A program made the translations under genes and the position numbers. Positions 12,413 to 23,787 of a stretch of DNA of 64,000 nucleotides are shown piece after piece (the stretch's first letter is position 1; every line of letters begins with the position of its first letter). Origin of the DNA: Plantago ovata (lineage: Eukaryota; Streptophyta; Magnoliopsida; Lamiales; Plantaginaceae); NCBI GenBank assembly GCA_028274465.1, contig CM051455.1:48771351-48835350 (forward strand), given 5' to 3'. Under the pieces are notes generated by a model. The model was not told the DNA's origin. It saw only the letters and a list, made by a program, of their open reading frames with translations, and did no database searches.

Positions 12413-13544
12413 TCATATGTTAACAATTTGATAAGTTTACCAGCACACTTCAACTTATCATTTGTTTTATTCACTTTATTCTTCCTCCTTATTAACCCTA
12501 ATGTTTTGCGGGCAGGGGAATTAATAGTACGGAGTAGTATACAAGGAGGAAACTTGTGGTGAAGAATGGTTGATTTTCATCTCTGAACCAATTTCCATGC
12601 AAATCAAACGAGGAAATGTAACCCAAGTTAATGGGTCAAATTTCCAATTTCTAGCAAATCAAACGGCGCCTTAGAGACTCCTACGAAAAACAGAAAAGTC
12701 ATTTTCATGAATCCATAAGCATAACTAACCGTGTGAAAGCCTGAGAGGAATTGATAATTTTGCAGGAATTAATTAAAGAAGCAGAAATTTGCACAGAAAT
12801 TAATTATACATATATTGTTAAATGAACATACACGCAGTAAGCCAGTAAGTATATATACAACCGGGTTTCTAGTTAACACAGTGGGTGTATAATATATATA
12901 AGTATATATGAGAAATCATTATTTATTGGAAGCTTGAATGGGTTTATCCCATATTAAAAAAATGCAAAAGGTTTCACTAGTATATAAGATAAGAGCTTAC
13001 ACTTTGAGCAATTCTTCCTCACTAACCCAAGGTCCGTTTTGGGCATACAATATATCAATTCGAAGCTCTCATTTCATAGCTTTCGACTATATATCTACTT
13101 TTCTCAATTAACACGTAATTAAGAAATGGTCTCTATGTAAATATGTCCCTCTAGACATTATTTACTTCATTGTTTTCTTCAATATTTTCCAACAATAAGT
13201 ATATATGAGAAATCATTATTGATTCATCACCTGAAAATTTGGATTAAAAAACAAAAAGAAAAATAGTATATATAGAAGCATATGGTATCATCTTTGTGGC
13301 CATGCAGTTCAGTTGTATTTGCCAAGTGTTGAGTTAGGTGAACCTGAAATGAATCAATCAACGTAACAAATGTAAAAACTAAAAGATTAATGAGTAGTAT
13401 TAATACAGATAATCGAATTAAAGAAAAGAAACACATACACCACATGTTTATATATCGAAGTTGCTGAGCACCCAGAAACAGGGTATTAATATAATGGAAA
13501 ATTAAAAATAGATCTATCAAACATGTTTAGCTTTGGATCGATCT
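12413..13544. other. AT-rich spacer downstream of MIR167
   Basis: No supported protein gene. The 97-codon minus-strand frame at 13227-13520 has no recognisable domain and may simply lie in the MIR167 primary transcript. A 26-nt word (AAGTATATATGAGAAATCA and a short tail) occurs at about 12900 and again at about 13197. Sequence at 13085-13190 resembles 24412-24505. Confidence 0.4.
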
Positions 13545-13670
13545 TCAAGAAGGAAGGAATGAGGCTGTGACAGCATGACCTAGCCAGGGTTATAAATTAA
13601 TTTAAGTAATTAACCCAACAACAACCCAAGATAGATCATGCTGGCAGCTTCACTTATTCCACTAGTAGAT
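13545..13670 (-). ncRNA. MIR167: MIR167 precursor hairpin
   Basis: The minus strand at 13632-13652 reads exactly as the conserved 21-nt plant miR167 (starts TGAAGCTGCC, ends AGCATGATCTA). The opposite arm, minus strand of about 13560-13582, is TAGGTCATGCTGTGACAGCC plus a few bases; it pairs along the whole miRNA with one bulge and a few mismatches. Pairing continues beyond the duplex (GGAATAAG against CATTCC). The loop is about 50 nt. In plants miR167 represses ARF6/ARF8-type auxin response factor mRNAs. Identification rests on the exact mature sequence plus the fold. Confidence 0.9.
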
Positions 13671-13838
13671 ATACACACACCCACACAAATTTAAAATTCC
13701 ATCTTAATTATATATATTTTCCAAGTATTTTCTTTTTGGATTGGAAGAAAATACATACAGAAAGAAAGACACGGAAATGAAGGTTACCCAAATATATATG
13801 CTAGAGAGTGCATGAGACTCCTAGGTGGGGGTGAGTGG

Positions 13839-13846
13839 TTTTTATA
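13839..13846 (-). promoter_or_regulatory. Candidate TATA box of MIR167
   Basis: The minus strand reads CTATAAAAACCACTCACC, a good plant TATA box about 170 bp upstream of the hairpin. This would place the start of the primary transcript near 13805. Confidence 0.5.
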
Positions 13847-14039
13847 GAAGGATCGGATAAATAAATAAATACTTCATAAATTTACAATATTACATTAATA
13901 CTTCACATTAAGTAACCAAGTAATTAATACAGTTAACCAACAAAGCCTAGCTAGCTACTCACGTTTCATACAGTCAATCATCCTGCTCCTTCCTACCTCA
14001 CATGACCTAATTACTGCACCTACAATTCAATTCTAATAG

Positions 14040-14305
14040 TAGTATCCGTTTCAAAAATTCTAACAGTAGTATACAATTTACCCAATTAAATTAACTTGAC
14101 TACAAATTAATTTTAAACTATAATAATAAAATATATACTAAAATTATATTATGAAAAGTTAAGACCTTTATTTTCATTATATAATTTTGTTAAATATTTT
14201 CATTCATATTTTATCACTATAATTTAAGAGCAATTTGTGGTCAAAGTTGAAAAATGTTGACTGAAAAAGTTAAATTGAATAAATTATAATGAGACGAAGA
14301 GAGTA
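14040..14305. mobile_element. Possible degenerate MITE
   Basis: The left edge, GTATCCGTTTCAAAAATTC, and right edge, ATGAGACGAAGAGAGTA, look like eroded Stowaway termini around an AT-rich core. The ends are too diverged to be certain. Confidence 0.35.
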
Positions 14306-14729
14306 GTGTATTACCAAAAAACTATTATTTATTTTAATTTTAAATGTTGGTGCCATCCAATTCACCTATGAATTTGAGGGTTAAGGGCGATCTTAAGTAA
14401 ATTAGAAATGACCAAGTTACATGATTCAACACCTATAGGTCCGACCTACATTAGGATAAGCTCAGTGATTACAGTATCTCAAATTACACATATAGTTTAA
14501 TCTTTAACTTTCTTAATCTGTGTGACATTGATTGAAATTCATTTAAAATAAAACGGAGTAAATATAATCTAAGTGTGTACTAGTAAAAGAGAATAAAAAA
14601 ATTCCACCGGTACGGGTTAATTATAATGAAAGAAGGCATGGCAGGCAGGGGACCATAAATTAAGATTGAGTGGTCAATATCCCTGACCCTGTACGTAGTT
14701 ACAGTTAATGCATGCATACATACTAACTA

Positions 14730-14963
14730 ACTCCGTTGTATCACATCATTTGCGATTTTGGACCCACAAAATAAGTATAATAGTTAAATATTAATATTGG
14801 TTGTTAACTTTATTTTATGGAAAAAAATTTGACACAAAAATTTATTGATAAAATATAAAATTATTATTAAACTTTTCCAAATATGACAAATAAATGAAAT
14901 AGTACAATTTTAACGGAACGCCCAAATGGCAAAATGGTGTGACTGTTTTGGGACGGAGGGAGT
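14730..14963. mobile_element. Stowaway MITE, same family as 23066
   Basis: The right end (TGACTGTTTTGGGACGGAGG, then GAGTA) and the subterminal block with AACGGAACGCCCAAATGGCA align closely with the element at 23066-23317. The left end is eroded (CTCCGTTGTATCAC). No coding sequence. Confidence 0.7.
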
Positions 14964-15577
14964 ATATACAAACAACAGAACCCCAGCCAAACCGGGGTGC
15001 CTGTGGCCAACCCCTTCTCCCAAATTTAAAATTTTTTTTATAGGAAATACTTTGATATTAATATGTTAAAAAAATATATTAGTAATATTTAAAAAAATTA
15101 AAGCTTTGGCTTTGGCCCCTCTCGAACTTTAAAACAATTATGTATCCAATGGAGTATATAATTTCAGTCAATTTCTTGGACCGACCATGGAGTATAACAA
15201 TAATATAGGAAAAATTGTTATAAGGCCCATTATTCGGTGAATTGTTTGCAATGGGTCTAGCTTTTCAAAATCCATGCATTTAGATCCCAAACTTTGTAAT
15301 CCGGTCTATGGGTCCACAAAATGTTGCAACTAGCTCCAACAGCTAGTACTGAGCTAGTATGGTCTTGTCGGTTAACAGGCCGACAGCCCATATTCGTGGC
15401 CCAGTTCTGTATGTGCCCAATTCAAGATTAACCCATACGGGATTAGTTGCCCATTGTAGCATAGTTCGGCCTCGTAAGCAGTAGATAATAGTTCGTCATA
15501 CTAATTCGGTCGGATTTAGGAATAAATCATATATCACCATCATCACCAATACCATTTCAATTTTCAAATCCTAGCAA

Positions 15578-18175
15578 ATGTATCATCTAAATCTCAATCT
15601 CCCTTTCACAGCACCGACGAGCAGTGACGAATTCGATACCGGTCAAGATGCATATTTTGTGCCTGGGTCGGAGACGGTGCAGTTGAACTGTTCAGCCGGT
15701 AACTCGCGTGCTAAGATCTGGGTATCGAAGAAAACTACATTCCAAGATTTCGTGGCCCAATTCAGAGGTATTAACATCGTCCCCATATGCTTACATATGT
15801 AGTAGACAAAGTTTAGTAGATGTCTTGGCAGAGGAAGTTTACTCTTGTAATTGTCTGTGTATTTTGTGGAATTCTCAGTGTATTGTTGTGAGCATTCTTA
15901 TAGTTATCTGGTTTGGTATTTGTAGAAATTAGGGTGCTTAATAGTGTTGTTATTGGAAACCCGTTGTTATTGTGGATCTCACTCTGTATTATTTGGGAAA
16001 TGGTTATTTACCAACTAATTTGCGTCTTCAAAGCTTAATTTGGGAAAATTGTTAAATTTGGGTAAATTGTTAATTACCAACTAATTTGCGTATTAATAGA
16101 TTATTTCTTGGAAATTTGTTGATTACCAACAATTTTGCGTCTTTGCTGTTTATTTTCGGAAAATTGTTAATTACCAAATATTTTGCATTTTTTATTTATT
16201 ATATCCATGTATTCATTGTTATTCAGATATATAGTCTGTTGCATTTTCAGATAATATACCATGGACTGAAGGCACACCCAATCGGTTTACGTATGAGTTT
16301 AATGGCAATGCGGAATGCTCACTAGTATCACAGTCTGACTTTCACAACATGATGGTCCTTAGTCAGTGTTTCAAGGTGGCTATGATCAACATCAAACAAC
16401 CAAATACACCCAATGTACATGATCCACCAACACCCGAGAAGCCAAAGCTTGCAAATACGGTGGACCAGTACTATTCAGCTTCCAAGATCATTCATAATGA
16501 TTCCCAGAAGAGTGGTTCATCTTCCTCCACAGAAAAAACCCCAAGTAAACATGTTTACAAAGGCCGAATTCTATGTGACACAACAACAAAGCCTACACGG
16601 AAGAGGAATTATGTAAGTCTGCCCGAACACCTATTCGAAGATGACGAATTCCCTACCCAATCTGTGTCGCTTCCCAGTTTAACATCCAAAGTATGTGACA
16701 GTGATAACATGAATACAGAAAGGAAGAAGAGATTGATAAGGGAGGAGAAGCAGGCTAGAGGGGAGTATTATCCGGGTGCTACTTCATCAATACCGATTTT
16801 TGAATTCAACCCTGAAGAAGAAGCTCCAATTCTCAGATCGCATAACTGGATTTTTTATATCACTGGGGTGGGCCAAGAGTTCAATGGTGGGATTGAGGAG
16901 TTCCGGACTAATCTTGTCAAGTATGCTGCAAAGTTGGGGTTCCAGTACAAGTATACTAAGAATGATGCTACCTATGTCAATGCTAATTGTGCAAAGAGGG
17001 TATCCGAAGGTTGTGAATGGTATGTCCGAGCCGCCAAGAGTCCTGTCTCACCCTCTGTCTTCCTAAAACAGGCTAATTTAGTGCATACTTGTACATTAGC
17101 AACTTGTGTAAATGATTCCAAGCGAATGGGGTAACGAATTCTGGGCAAGCTTATAACTGATGTTGTTCGTTCAAATCACACTGTCACGGCTGTGGTAATG
17201 AAGTTGGAGATTTTCAAACATTGGGGATTTCACATCAAATATGAAAAAATATGGAGATCGGTTGAAGTGGCAAGAGCCAATTTGTTTGGGTCGTACACAA
17301 ACTCATTTGACCAGTTAAGGTGGTACTCAGATGCTATTAAGCGAAGGTGCCCGAGAAGCATTGCAGAACTAGAGACGGAGACCGTGGATAACAGATTCAA
17401 GAGGTTCTTTATTGCTTTTCATGCCAGCCTACAAGGTTTCCAACACTGCCGGCTAATGCTTTTCGTTGATGGAACTTATCTCAAGACAAGGTACAAAGGG
17501 ACCTTACTGGCAGCAACAACAAAAGATGGCAACAATGGTAAAAAACAGCAAATTAACATAATCTATACTGCTCAGTGTTTGTTTAACTGTTCTTATAATT
17601 CATTCTTAATATGCAGGCCTGTTCCCAGTTGCTATGGCAGTTGTGGACACTGAAAATGCGGATAACTGGGCTTGGTTCTTGAAAATAATTCGGAAGCATG
17701 TCAAACACCTCCATGAGATTATGTATGTGTCTGACAGAGCAGGAGGACTCCTCCATGCATTTGACGAAGTATACGAGAAGGGTCCCTTGCATTTTTTCTG
17801 CTTGTACCACCTAATGAAAAACTTAAGAACCATGTTTGGTGCCCAGAAATACTCAAACAAGCACAAGAACCTTCTGAAGGATGCTGCATATGCTCCAACA
17901 GTTAGGTCCTTTGAGATAGCTATAAAAAAGTTCAGTAATGTGGGGTGTGATATCGCACATCACTTTCTAAAGGACCTCCCGAAAGATAAATGGGCTGTTG
18001 CGTTTGCTCCGGATGTCCATAGGTATGATATTGTACAGATTTCATTAACACAGTACCCAACCTTGTGATTTGAGAAGTCATCTTTATTTGTTGGTTTCAT
18101 TTAATATTGCAGGTACGGGGAGTAAACAAGTAACGTAGCTGAATCATTCAACTCTTGGGTACTAGATGCGAACAC
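15578..18175 (+). pseudogene. MuDR-type transposase, broken
   Basis: Encodes a Mutator-family DDE transposase. Exons: 15578-15768, 16251-17536, 17617-18022, 18113 to about 18175. Exon 1 gives an acidic N-terminal domain. Exon 2 has a linker and then the MuDR DNA-binding region (FRTNLVKYAAKLGFQYKY, CAKRVSEGCEWYVRA) at about 16900-17050. The catalytic core follows with LMLFVDGTYLKTRYKGTLL, AMAVVDTENADNWAWFL, and YVSDRAGGLLHAF then LHFFCLYHLMKNLR. Two in-frame TAA stops break it, at 17132-17134 (KRMG*RILGKLI) and in exon 4 (RYGE*TSNVAESFNSW). The frame then ends near 18175, before the SWIM zinc finger expected downstream. Not functional as it stands. Confidence 0.85.
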
Positions 18176-21100
18176 TGAATGAATGAGCAGCACTGTTGTA
18201 TTCCGGCCCCTCGTTGTATCTTGCAACATATTGCTGCAAATAAAACATATGTACATATATTCACATCTCAGTAAATATTCAACATACAGAGAGATTGTTA
18301 AAACAAATTGTAAACTAACCCATAGAGAGCTCGTGAAAATATATGGCTTCCGGGAACCTATAGCACTCGACACGGTAGTCTGCCTCTCACTATAGATGTC
18401 CGTAAAAAGCAACAGAGCCCAGGTGTCTACAACCTGATAAAGTAACAAAGGATTTCAACACATATCCACTCACGTATTAAACTGATGATAGTAGAATGAT
18501 CAAGATCACATTACCGTGTCGGTAAGACATTCATGATTGATAATGGGTTCAAAGTGCGCTACACTCATGCGGGAAAATAGCTGAGAAGTATTCACCTTAA
18601 GTATCGGATCCCTGCATAAGATTTAATGAGTATCCGGAAACTCCAAGACTAATTATAAAGTAAACGAATGAAGAACTTACCCATATTCCATGGCATCATA
18701 CTGCCTAGTCAACCATTCAATGTACCGGATCTCCTCCATACAAAGCTTCCGGTAACAATCAACACGCTTGTTAAAATTCAGAGCCCGCTTCTCTACTGGT
18801 GGCCCTGCTTTCTTCATCTCCAAGTCGATGATAGGTATAGCCACACCAATGGCTTTTGCAACTGATAATTGCACGGCTCGCTGAGTTCTCCTTTGCTTCT
18901 TCATCTCATCACTAACGGGAGAATCACTGTTCACGACTGTCTCCGTGTCCAGTATCCTACCAATTGAACGATTTACCCCGCCTTCAGGAGTCTTATAAGC
19001 TGCAATCTGCTTGAGCGCCGAACTGCTAGATGCAGAAGTCGGTGTCTGCCCGGACAACGCTTTCACAGACGTCGTCTCACCATCCACAGGTGGATACAAG
19101 GGGGGAGCCTTTCCACAATTTTGGCTACTCCCAGATGCTCCACTCGTCTCACTGAAGAGAGTTGCTGGTTTGACTGGTGTGATATCATGGTTCACAACAT
19201 GCCCAAACTGAACAGTGCTTACATTGATGAAAGGCGAAGGTGTTCGATCATAATTGACAATTGCCATACTAGGGGGGGGGGGACAGCTAAGTGGGATTTC
19301 TCAACATTTTCCAGCCGTATTTTCAGATCAGCAAGCTCTTTCGCACGCTCCTCCGCTTCCATCCTAGTATCATACTCAGCATGAGCAAATTAGGCATTCT
19401 CTACTTCAAGCCGTTTACAATCCTTTTCCACTTCCTCATACTTCATCCTCCAACTACTGCATTCCAACTTCAGAGATTCCATTTCAGCACCATATCTCTC
19501 AAACGCTCACTCATTGCAGTACGCACGCCATCGGAATCATTCAGTTGCTTCACCAAAGTACCAATCCGCAGAGTAAGCTTAGCCAGCTCACAGCGCTGCT
19601 GCACTATCACCAAGTCTTCATCCATCTTCCCTACCTTCTCTTTCAAATCCTCTAGCTCAGTTACAGATTCCTCAAGCTCACTCTTTAATCCAAAAATCTC
19701 TTTATTCTTTTCATCCAGTTGTCTTTCAAGCTCAGCCAATCTATTATTATCGACCTTCTCATAAACCATGTTTGCTTCAGACCTTACACTAGTCCCTGCG
19801 CCATATATGAATTCAAACCTCATGGGATCGATATCAGCCACGTCCTCATCCTGATAGGGCCCACTATTAGTCACCCCCTCATCCATTACAGACATATCTA
19901 TCTCACGACCACCTTTTCCATTAACATGCTCATAAGTGTCTGTGTGTGCTACCGGGTTTACTACATTATCTCTGACTAATAGATCATCAAGATTCTCAGA
20001 CCCTCTACGAGTAAGGACGGTGTTATCAATCTCCACATCTTGCCCTTTGACATTTCTATCTAGGTTATGGTCCTGATGCACACTCGTGGACCTGCCTTCT
20101 ACTAACAAACTGGAACTCTTAACTTCAACTCTTCGCATTTTGCAAACAGCATTTTTTCCTACAACATTTTCTTCCCCCGGAAAATCAATAGGGAACACAG
20201 TAGCCACATCATTAGGCTGTGAACTATCCAATAGCTTTTTAATCTCTCTCTTCCTGGGAACTACATCAGGATTCACCCCCTGCACATTAAATGATTGACA
20301 TACTTCTGTAATTCCTTCAATTTAAAAAAGATTGAGACAAATTATCAATATCACAATGATGGAGTATCTTACATAGAGGTTCTCAATATCATTGAAGTCA
20401 ACTTTTGCTACAGCATCGTGCAGTGCTACGAGCGACCACTTACGAAAGCGTGGGAACGACACAACATTTAGCCTCGGGACCTCACAAAGTAAGAACTGCA
20501 TATATGGGGAGATTAACATAGTAAGAACTTCATATATCGGAAGATTAATACAGTAATTACTACAACTATACTACTAATAAGAAACAAACTTACCGACAAT
20601 AACACAGTGCAATTAGGGATCTTGACGGTCTTCTTGGCCTTGTGGAGACCCTTGTGCAGACACTCCAGCATGAATGTACACCAGTCATAGCTGCAAATGT
20701 TCTGGAATATATCCACGTAGAAAAGAAGCCACCATTTCACAAAACCGTTGTTGTTAGGAGTGTACAGAGAAACAAGCATGTATAGGTGAAGAAGCCTCGC
20801 TACATCTTCAGCCATGTATGGATCGGTTGCAACCATTCTATCTTTTATTGCCTTTCCAATTATAAGTCTAGTCATCTGGAACTTGACCCCATCCCATTCT
20901 GGCCAGCAACGACGTAAAAATTCCCACCTTGTGGACTCCTTCACTTTCATAATTTCATTCTTACCATCCCTTATTCCTAGAATAAGCTCAAAATGTCCCC
21001 TAGCAGGATACACCGTCTTCGTCCCTATACGGAATCCACCGTCAACGGTATACCGAGACACCATCTCCCAAGTAACTGCATCTGACTTTTTGTATCCATC

Positions 21101-22638
21101 CAACTCGGGGGCTTTCATTTTGTTTGCAGCATCAAGAATATACCATGAAGTTGTCTGTCGAATTGCTTCGAGATGGACTTCACCGAATTTGAAAGCTCTC
21201 AATTCGCTAAGTACACTTTCCAAGTTGCACCTATATCCTGGGTATGTCCTCCCTACCAAATAAACCCAAAATAAAAAAAAGCGTTAATACTGTATATAAA
21301 TTAGCTAAACATACAAGTGTAACAAAAAAAAAAAAAAAAACCTTTAGGTTGAGAAGGGCCGGCATTCTCTAACACAGAAACATCAACGTCTACAATGCAA
21401 ATATGTATACAGTCAGTGTACTTAGTATTAACTTATGTCATCATATTACATTTTAGTGATGTTGAAATAACTTATGTCTTAAATACTAACCACGCTGATT
21501 CTCTTCATTAACCAATATGGCCCTACGGTGACGTTCATCTTCTATGTTTTTGGCCACTTTCACAGTTCCATCTGCAACCATTTCAATGAGGATGACAGTT
21601 GATTCAAATGAAGTTGGAAGTTAAAATACATACAAGTGTCTATCAATAAATAGTGAGATTACCTGATCGCTTATCTCCAGTGACTAAAACAGACCTCCGA
21701 CAACGGTTACCTCCTTCGTCTTTCTTTGGATGAGTGGTTGCAGCTGAAATCAATTTCAAACTGGTATTAGAATAGTTGAATATAATACATAAAGGTAATT
21801 ATTATAAAAAACAGGACACTATGAAATGTAACTTACCAACATATACCCCATTATTTTTGTGATGCTCAGTATTTCTCTTGCGAGGAACAACTAAAATATA
21901 AGCATGTAAACAAACATCAACTCCCAGCTTATCATTTTATGCAGGGCATTACTTTGCAGTCCAAGATCTTACCTTCTTTCATCTGAAGATTCCGTAGAAC
22001 ATTTATACGTTTGCCATCCGATTCTCCCGAAGACTCGCTATCAGACAAATGTGAATTATCCACAACACGATAATCTGTGGATATGTCAACTTATTAATGC
22101 ACAAGCAACACAAAAGGTTGAGCAAATCTTTGTGCTTTGAAAAACTGACTTACCAGAATCAGAATCATTATCTGATTCCATCTCAGTACCAGCCAAACAT
22201 TTCCTAGACAACAAGGCCTTGTCACGTTTCGGGCGTCTTACACCTGTGGTACGTCATGTTAAAAAATGGGCAACTTGTTGTATTACTTTAATGATAAAAA
22301 ATGATTGGAAAAATAAAAAAAAAAGTACCTGCAGTTCCTAAATTATTAGTCCTAGAGGGTAATGGTAGATTAGCCATTGTATTCAAGTTGTCTGCATCAC
22401 ATGGTTTAACAACTGAAAATTAAAATTTAGACACGCCAACAAATATTTATTGGGCAATATTTATTTACACAAAATGAAATTCTTTTTTTTAAACTTTGGG
22501 GAACCTATAAATATGGGCTGAAAATATCAGGTTTTAAAAGTAAAAAAATAGTAACCAAATATAAACGGGGATAAACATGCAAAACTAATAACCTCCGGTT
22601 ACACATTCGGTGTCACGTGTACTTAGCCGCTCCGACAT
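18168..22638 (-). pseudogene. MULE-borne Ulp1-like gene, broken and truncated
   Basis: Convergent with the transposase. Eight small N-terminal exons, mostly phase 1: 22638-22593 (ATG, MSERLSTRDTECVTG), 22412-22329, 22244-22154, 22074-21973, 21890-21837, 21743-21663, 21571-21491, 21389-21342. Then 21252-20594, a conserved alpha-rich domain with KAIKDRMVATDPYMAEDVAR; then 20495-20373; then about 20285 to 18681, a coiled coil and Ser/Pro-rich linker; then 18611-18515, 18433-18320 (VVDTWALLLFTD) and 18232 to about 18170 (QYVARYNEGPEYNSAAHSF). The last exons resemble the N-terminal part of plant Ulp1 (SUMO protease) domains, but the catalytic His-Asp-Cys part is missing. Lesions: a frameshift near 19490, an in-frame TAA (VENA*FAHAEYD) near 19390, and a frame slip at a G/C homopolymer at 19270-19282. 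The family is clear only from the C-terminal exons and the MULE context. Confidence 0.7.
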
Positions 22639-23065
22639 ACCTGATAATTAATGAATAATTAATTATAGAACCAGACCATTAAACATTGCAATTAACTATT
22701 AAATAATTCAAGATTTTGCTAATGCATATGGGTCGATTTCTTACCAATAATGGCCCATCTGATAATTAACGGGCATGTCCAGATAAAATAGTCCGGTTCC
22801 AATCTTCAACAAGTTACAATTTACGGACCCATCCTATAATACATGATGTCAACACATCGTCATTCTCCACTACCTGCTCATATAAAATATTTTTTGGTAT
22901 GTCATCATTACCTTTGTCGGCAGTTTGGGGGACAATAATTGTAGAGGGCAGTACAGCTATTACTAGATTTGGGAGCTAGATATAATTTTTTTGGAAAGTC
23001 AGATCTATTGCAAATAATTAGCCGGATCTGGGAGTTTATAACGAGCGACCCTAACAATATAACAT

Positions 23066-23317
23066 ACTCCCTCCGTCCCAGAACAGTTGCACCATTTGCT
23101 TTTGGGCACAAAAATTAAGGATGAGAGTTAAATATTGAGTTATATTGATAGTGGAGTTTACTTTTACTTTATTGGTGATTTATGGCCACTCAAATGTATT
23201 GGTGGAATATAAAATTATTATATACATGTCCCAAAATGGCAAAGAAATGAAATGGTGCAACTCTAACGGGACGCCTAAAATGGTAAAATGGTCCAACTGT
23301 TTTGAAACGGAGGGAGT
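23066..23317. mobile_element. Stowaway MITE, well preserved
   Basis: Begins CTCCCTCCGTCCCAGAACAG and ends CTGTTTTGAAACGGAGGGAG, matching inverted termini next to TA. About 250 bp without a gene; the plus-strand 64-codon frame inside it is spurious. It lies only a few bases right of the MULE end. Related copy at 14730. Confidence 0.9.
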
Positions 23318-23665
23318 ACATGATGTAATTAAATTTTGAATATAAAACCACACTTGTAATGTGATGAAATTGGGGTTGATGCAATACTTTTATGAAAGAT
23401 GCAGTAGTACTGGAGTCTACAAGTACTAGGTTACAGACTTACACAGCCTTACACCACCAATACTAGTAGTAGCCTGGTCCTGCTGTGACTTTATTGTCCT
23501 CTCTTCTGTTTGCTATATGCACTCAACATGATATACATCAAAATATTCGGACACAACACAACAAATAAATCTACTATTTTCTTCTTAATATTCCTTGCTA
23601 ATAGTACTAATATCTACAAATATTGCTTGTTGCTTGTGTAGCATGTTGCTTGTGTTACTTGTGCC

Positions 23666-23787
23666 TAGTGATGTTAAATGAAAAGAAGATGTGGTCAACC
23701 ATCTCATCCTTTCAATTTAGACAGCTTAGTGATGTTAAATGAAAAGAAGATGTGGTCAACCATCTCATCCTTTCAATTTAGACAGCT
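23666..23787 (+). repeat. 61-bp tandem duplication
   Basis: Two nearly identical copies of a 61-bp unit (TAGTGATGTTAAATGAAAAG at the start of each) lie at 23666-23726 and 23727-23787. Confidence 0.9.

Larger units (their letters stand above)
15208..23051. mobile_element. MULE (Mutator-like element) carrying a Ulp1-like gene, about 7.8 kb
   Basis: The ends are long diverged terminal inverted repeats. The left end, from 15208, reads GTTATAAGGCCCATTATTCGG, then TTTGCAATGGGTCTAGCTTTTC, then ATCCCAAACTTTGTAAT. The reverse complement of the right end, up to 23051, reads GTTATAAACTCCCAGATCCGG, then TTTGCAATAGATCTGACTTTCC, then CTCCCAAATCTAGTAAT. Candidate 9-bp target duplications are TAACAATAA (15195-15203) and TAACAATAT (23052-23060); they match 8 of 9, but the left one sits 4 bp outside the apparent TIR start. 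Inside are a plus-strand transposase and a convergent multi-exon minus-strand gene with Ulp1-like protease sequence, both broken. This is the architecture of Ulp1-bearing (Kaonashi/CUMULE-type) MULEs. Confidence 0.8.

Noticed and set aside
13227..13520. 97-codon minus-strand frame downstream of MIR167
   Set aside because: Hydrophobic low-complexity translation of AT-rich DNA without a domain; the MIR167 primary transcript explains transcription here better.
23145..23339. 64-codon frames on both strands
   Set aside because: They lie inside a Stowaway MITE, which is non-coding.
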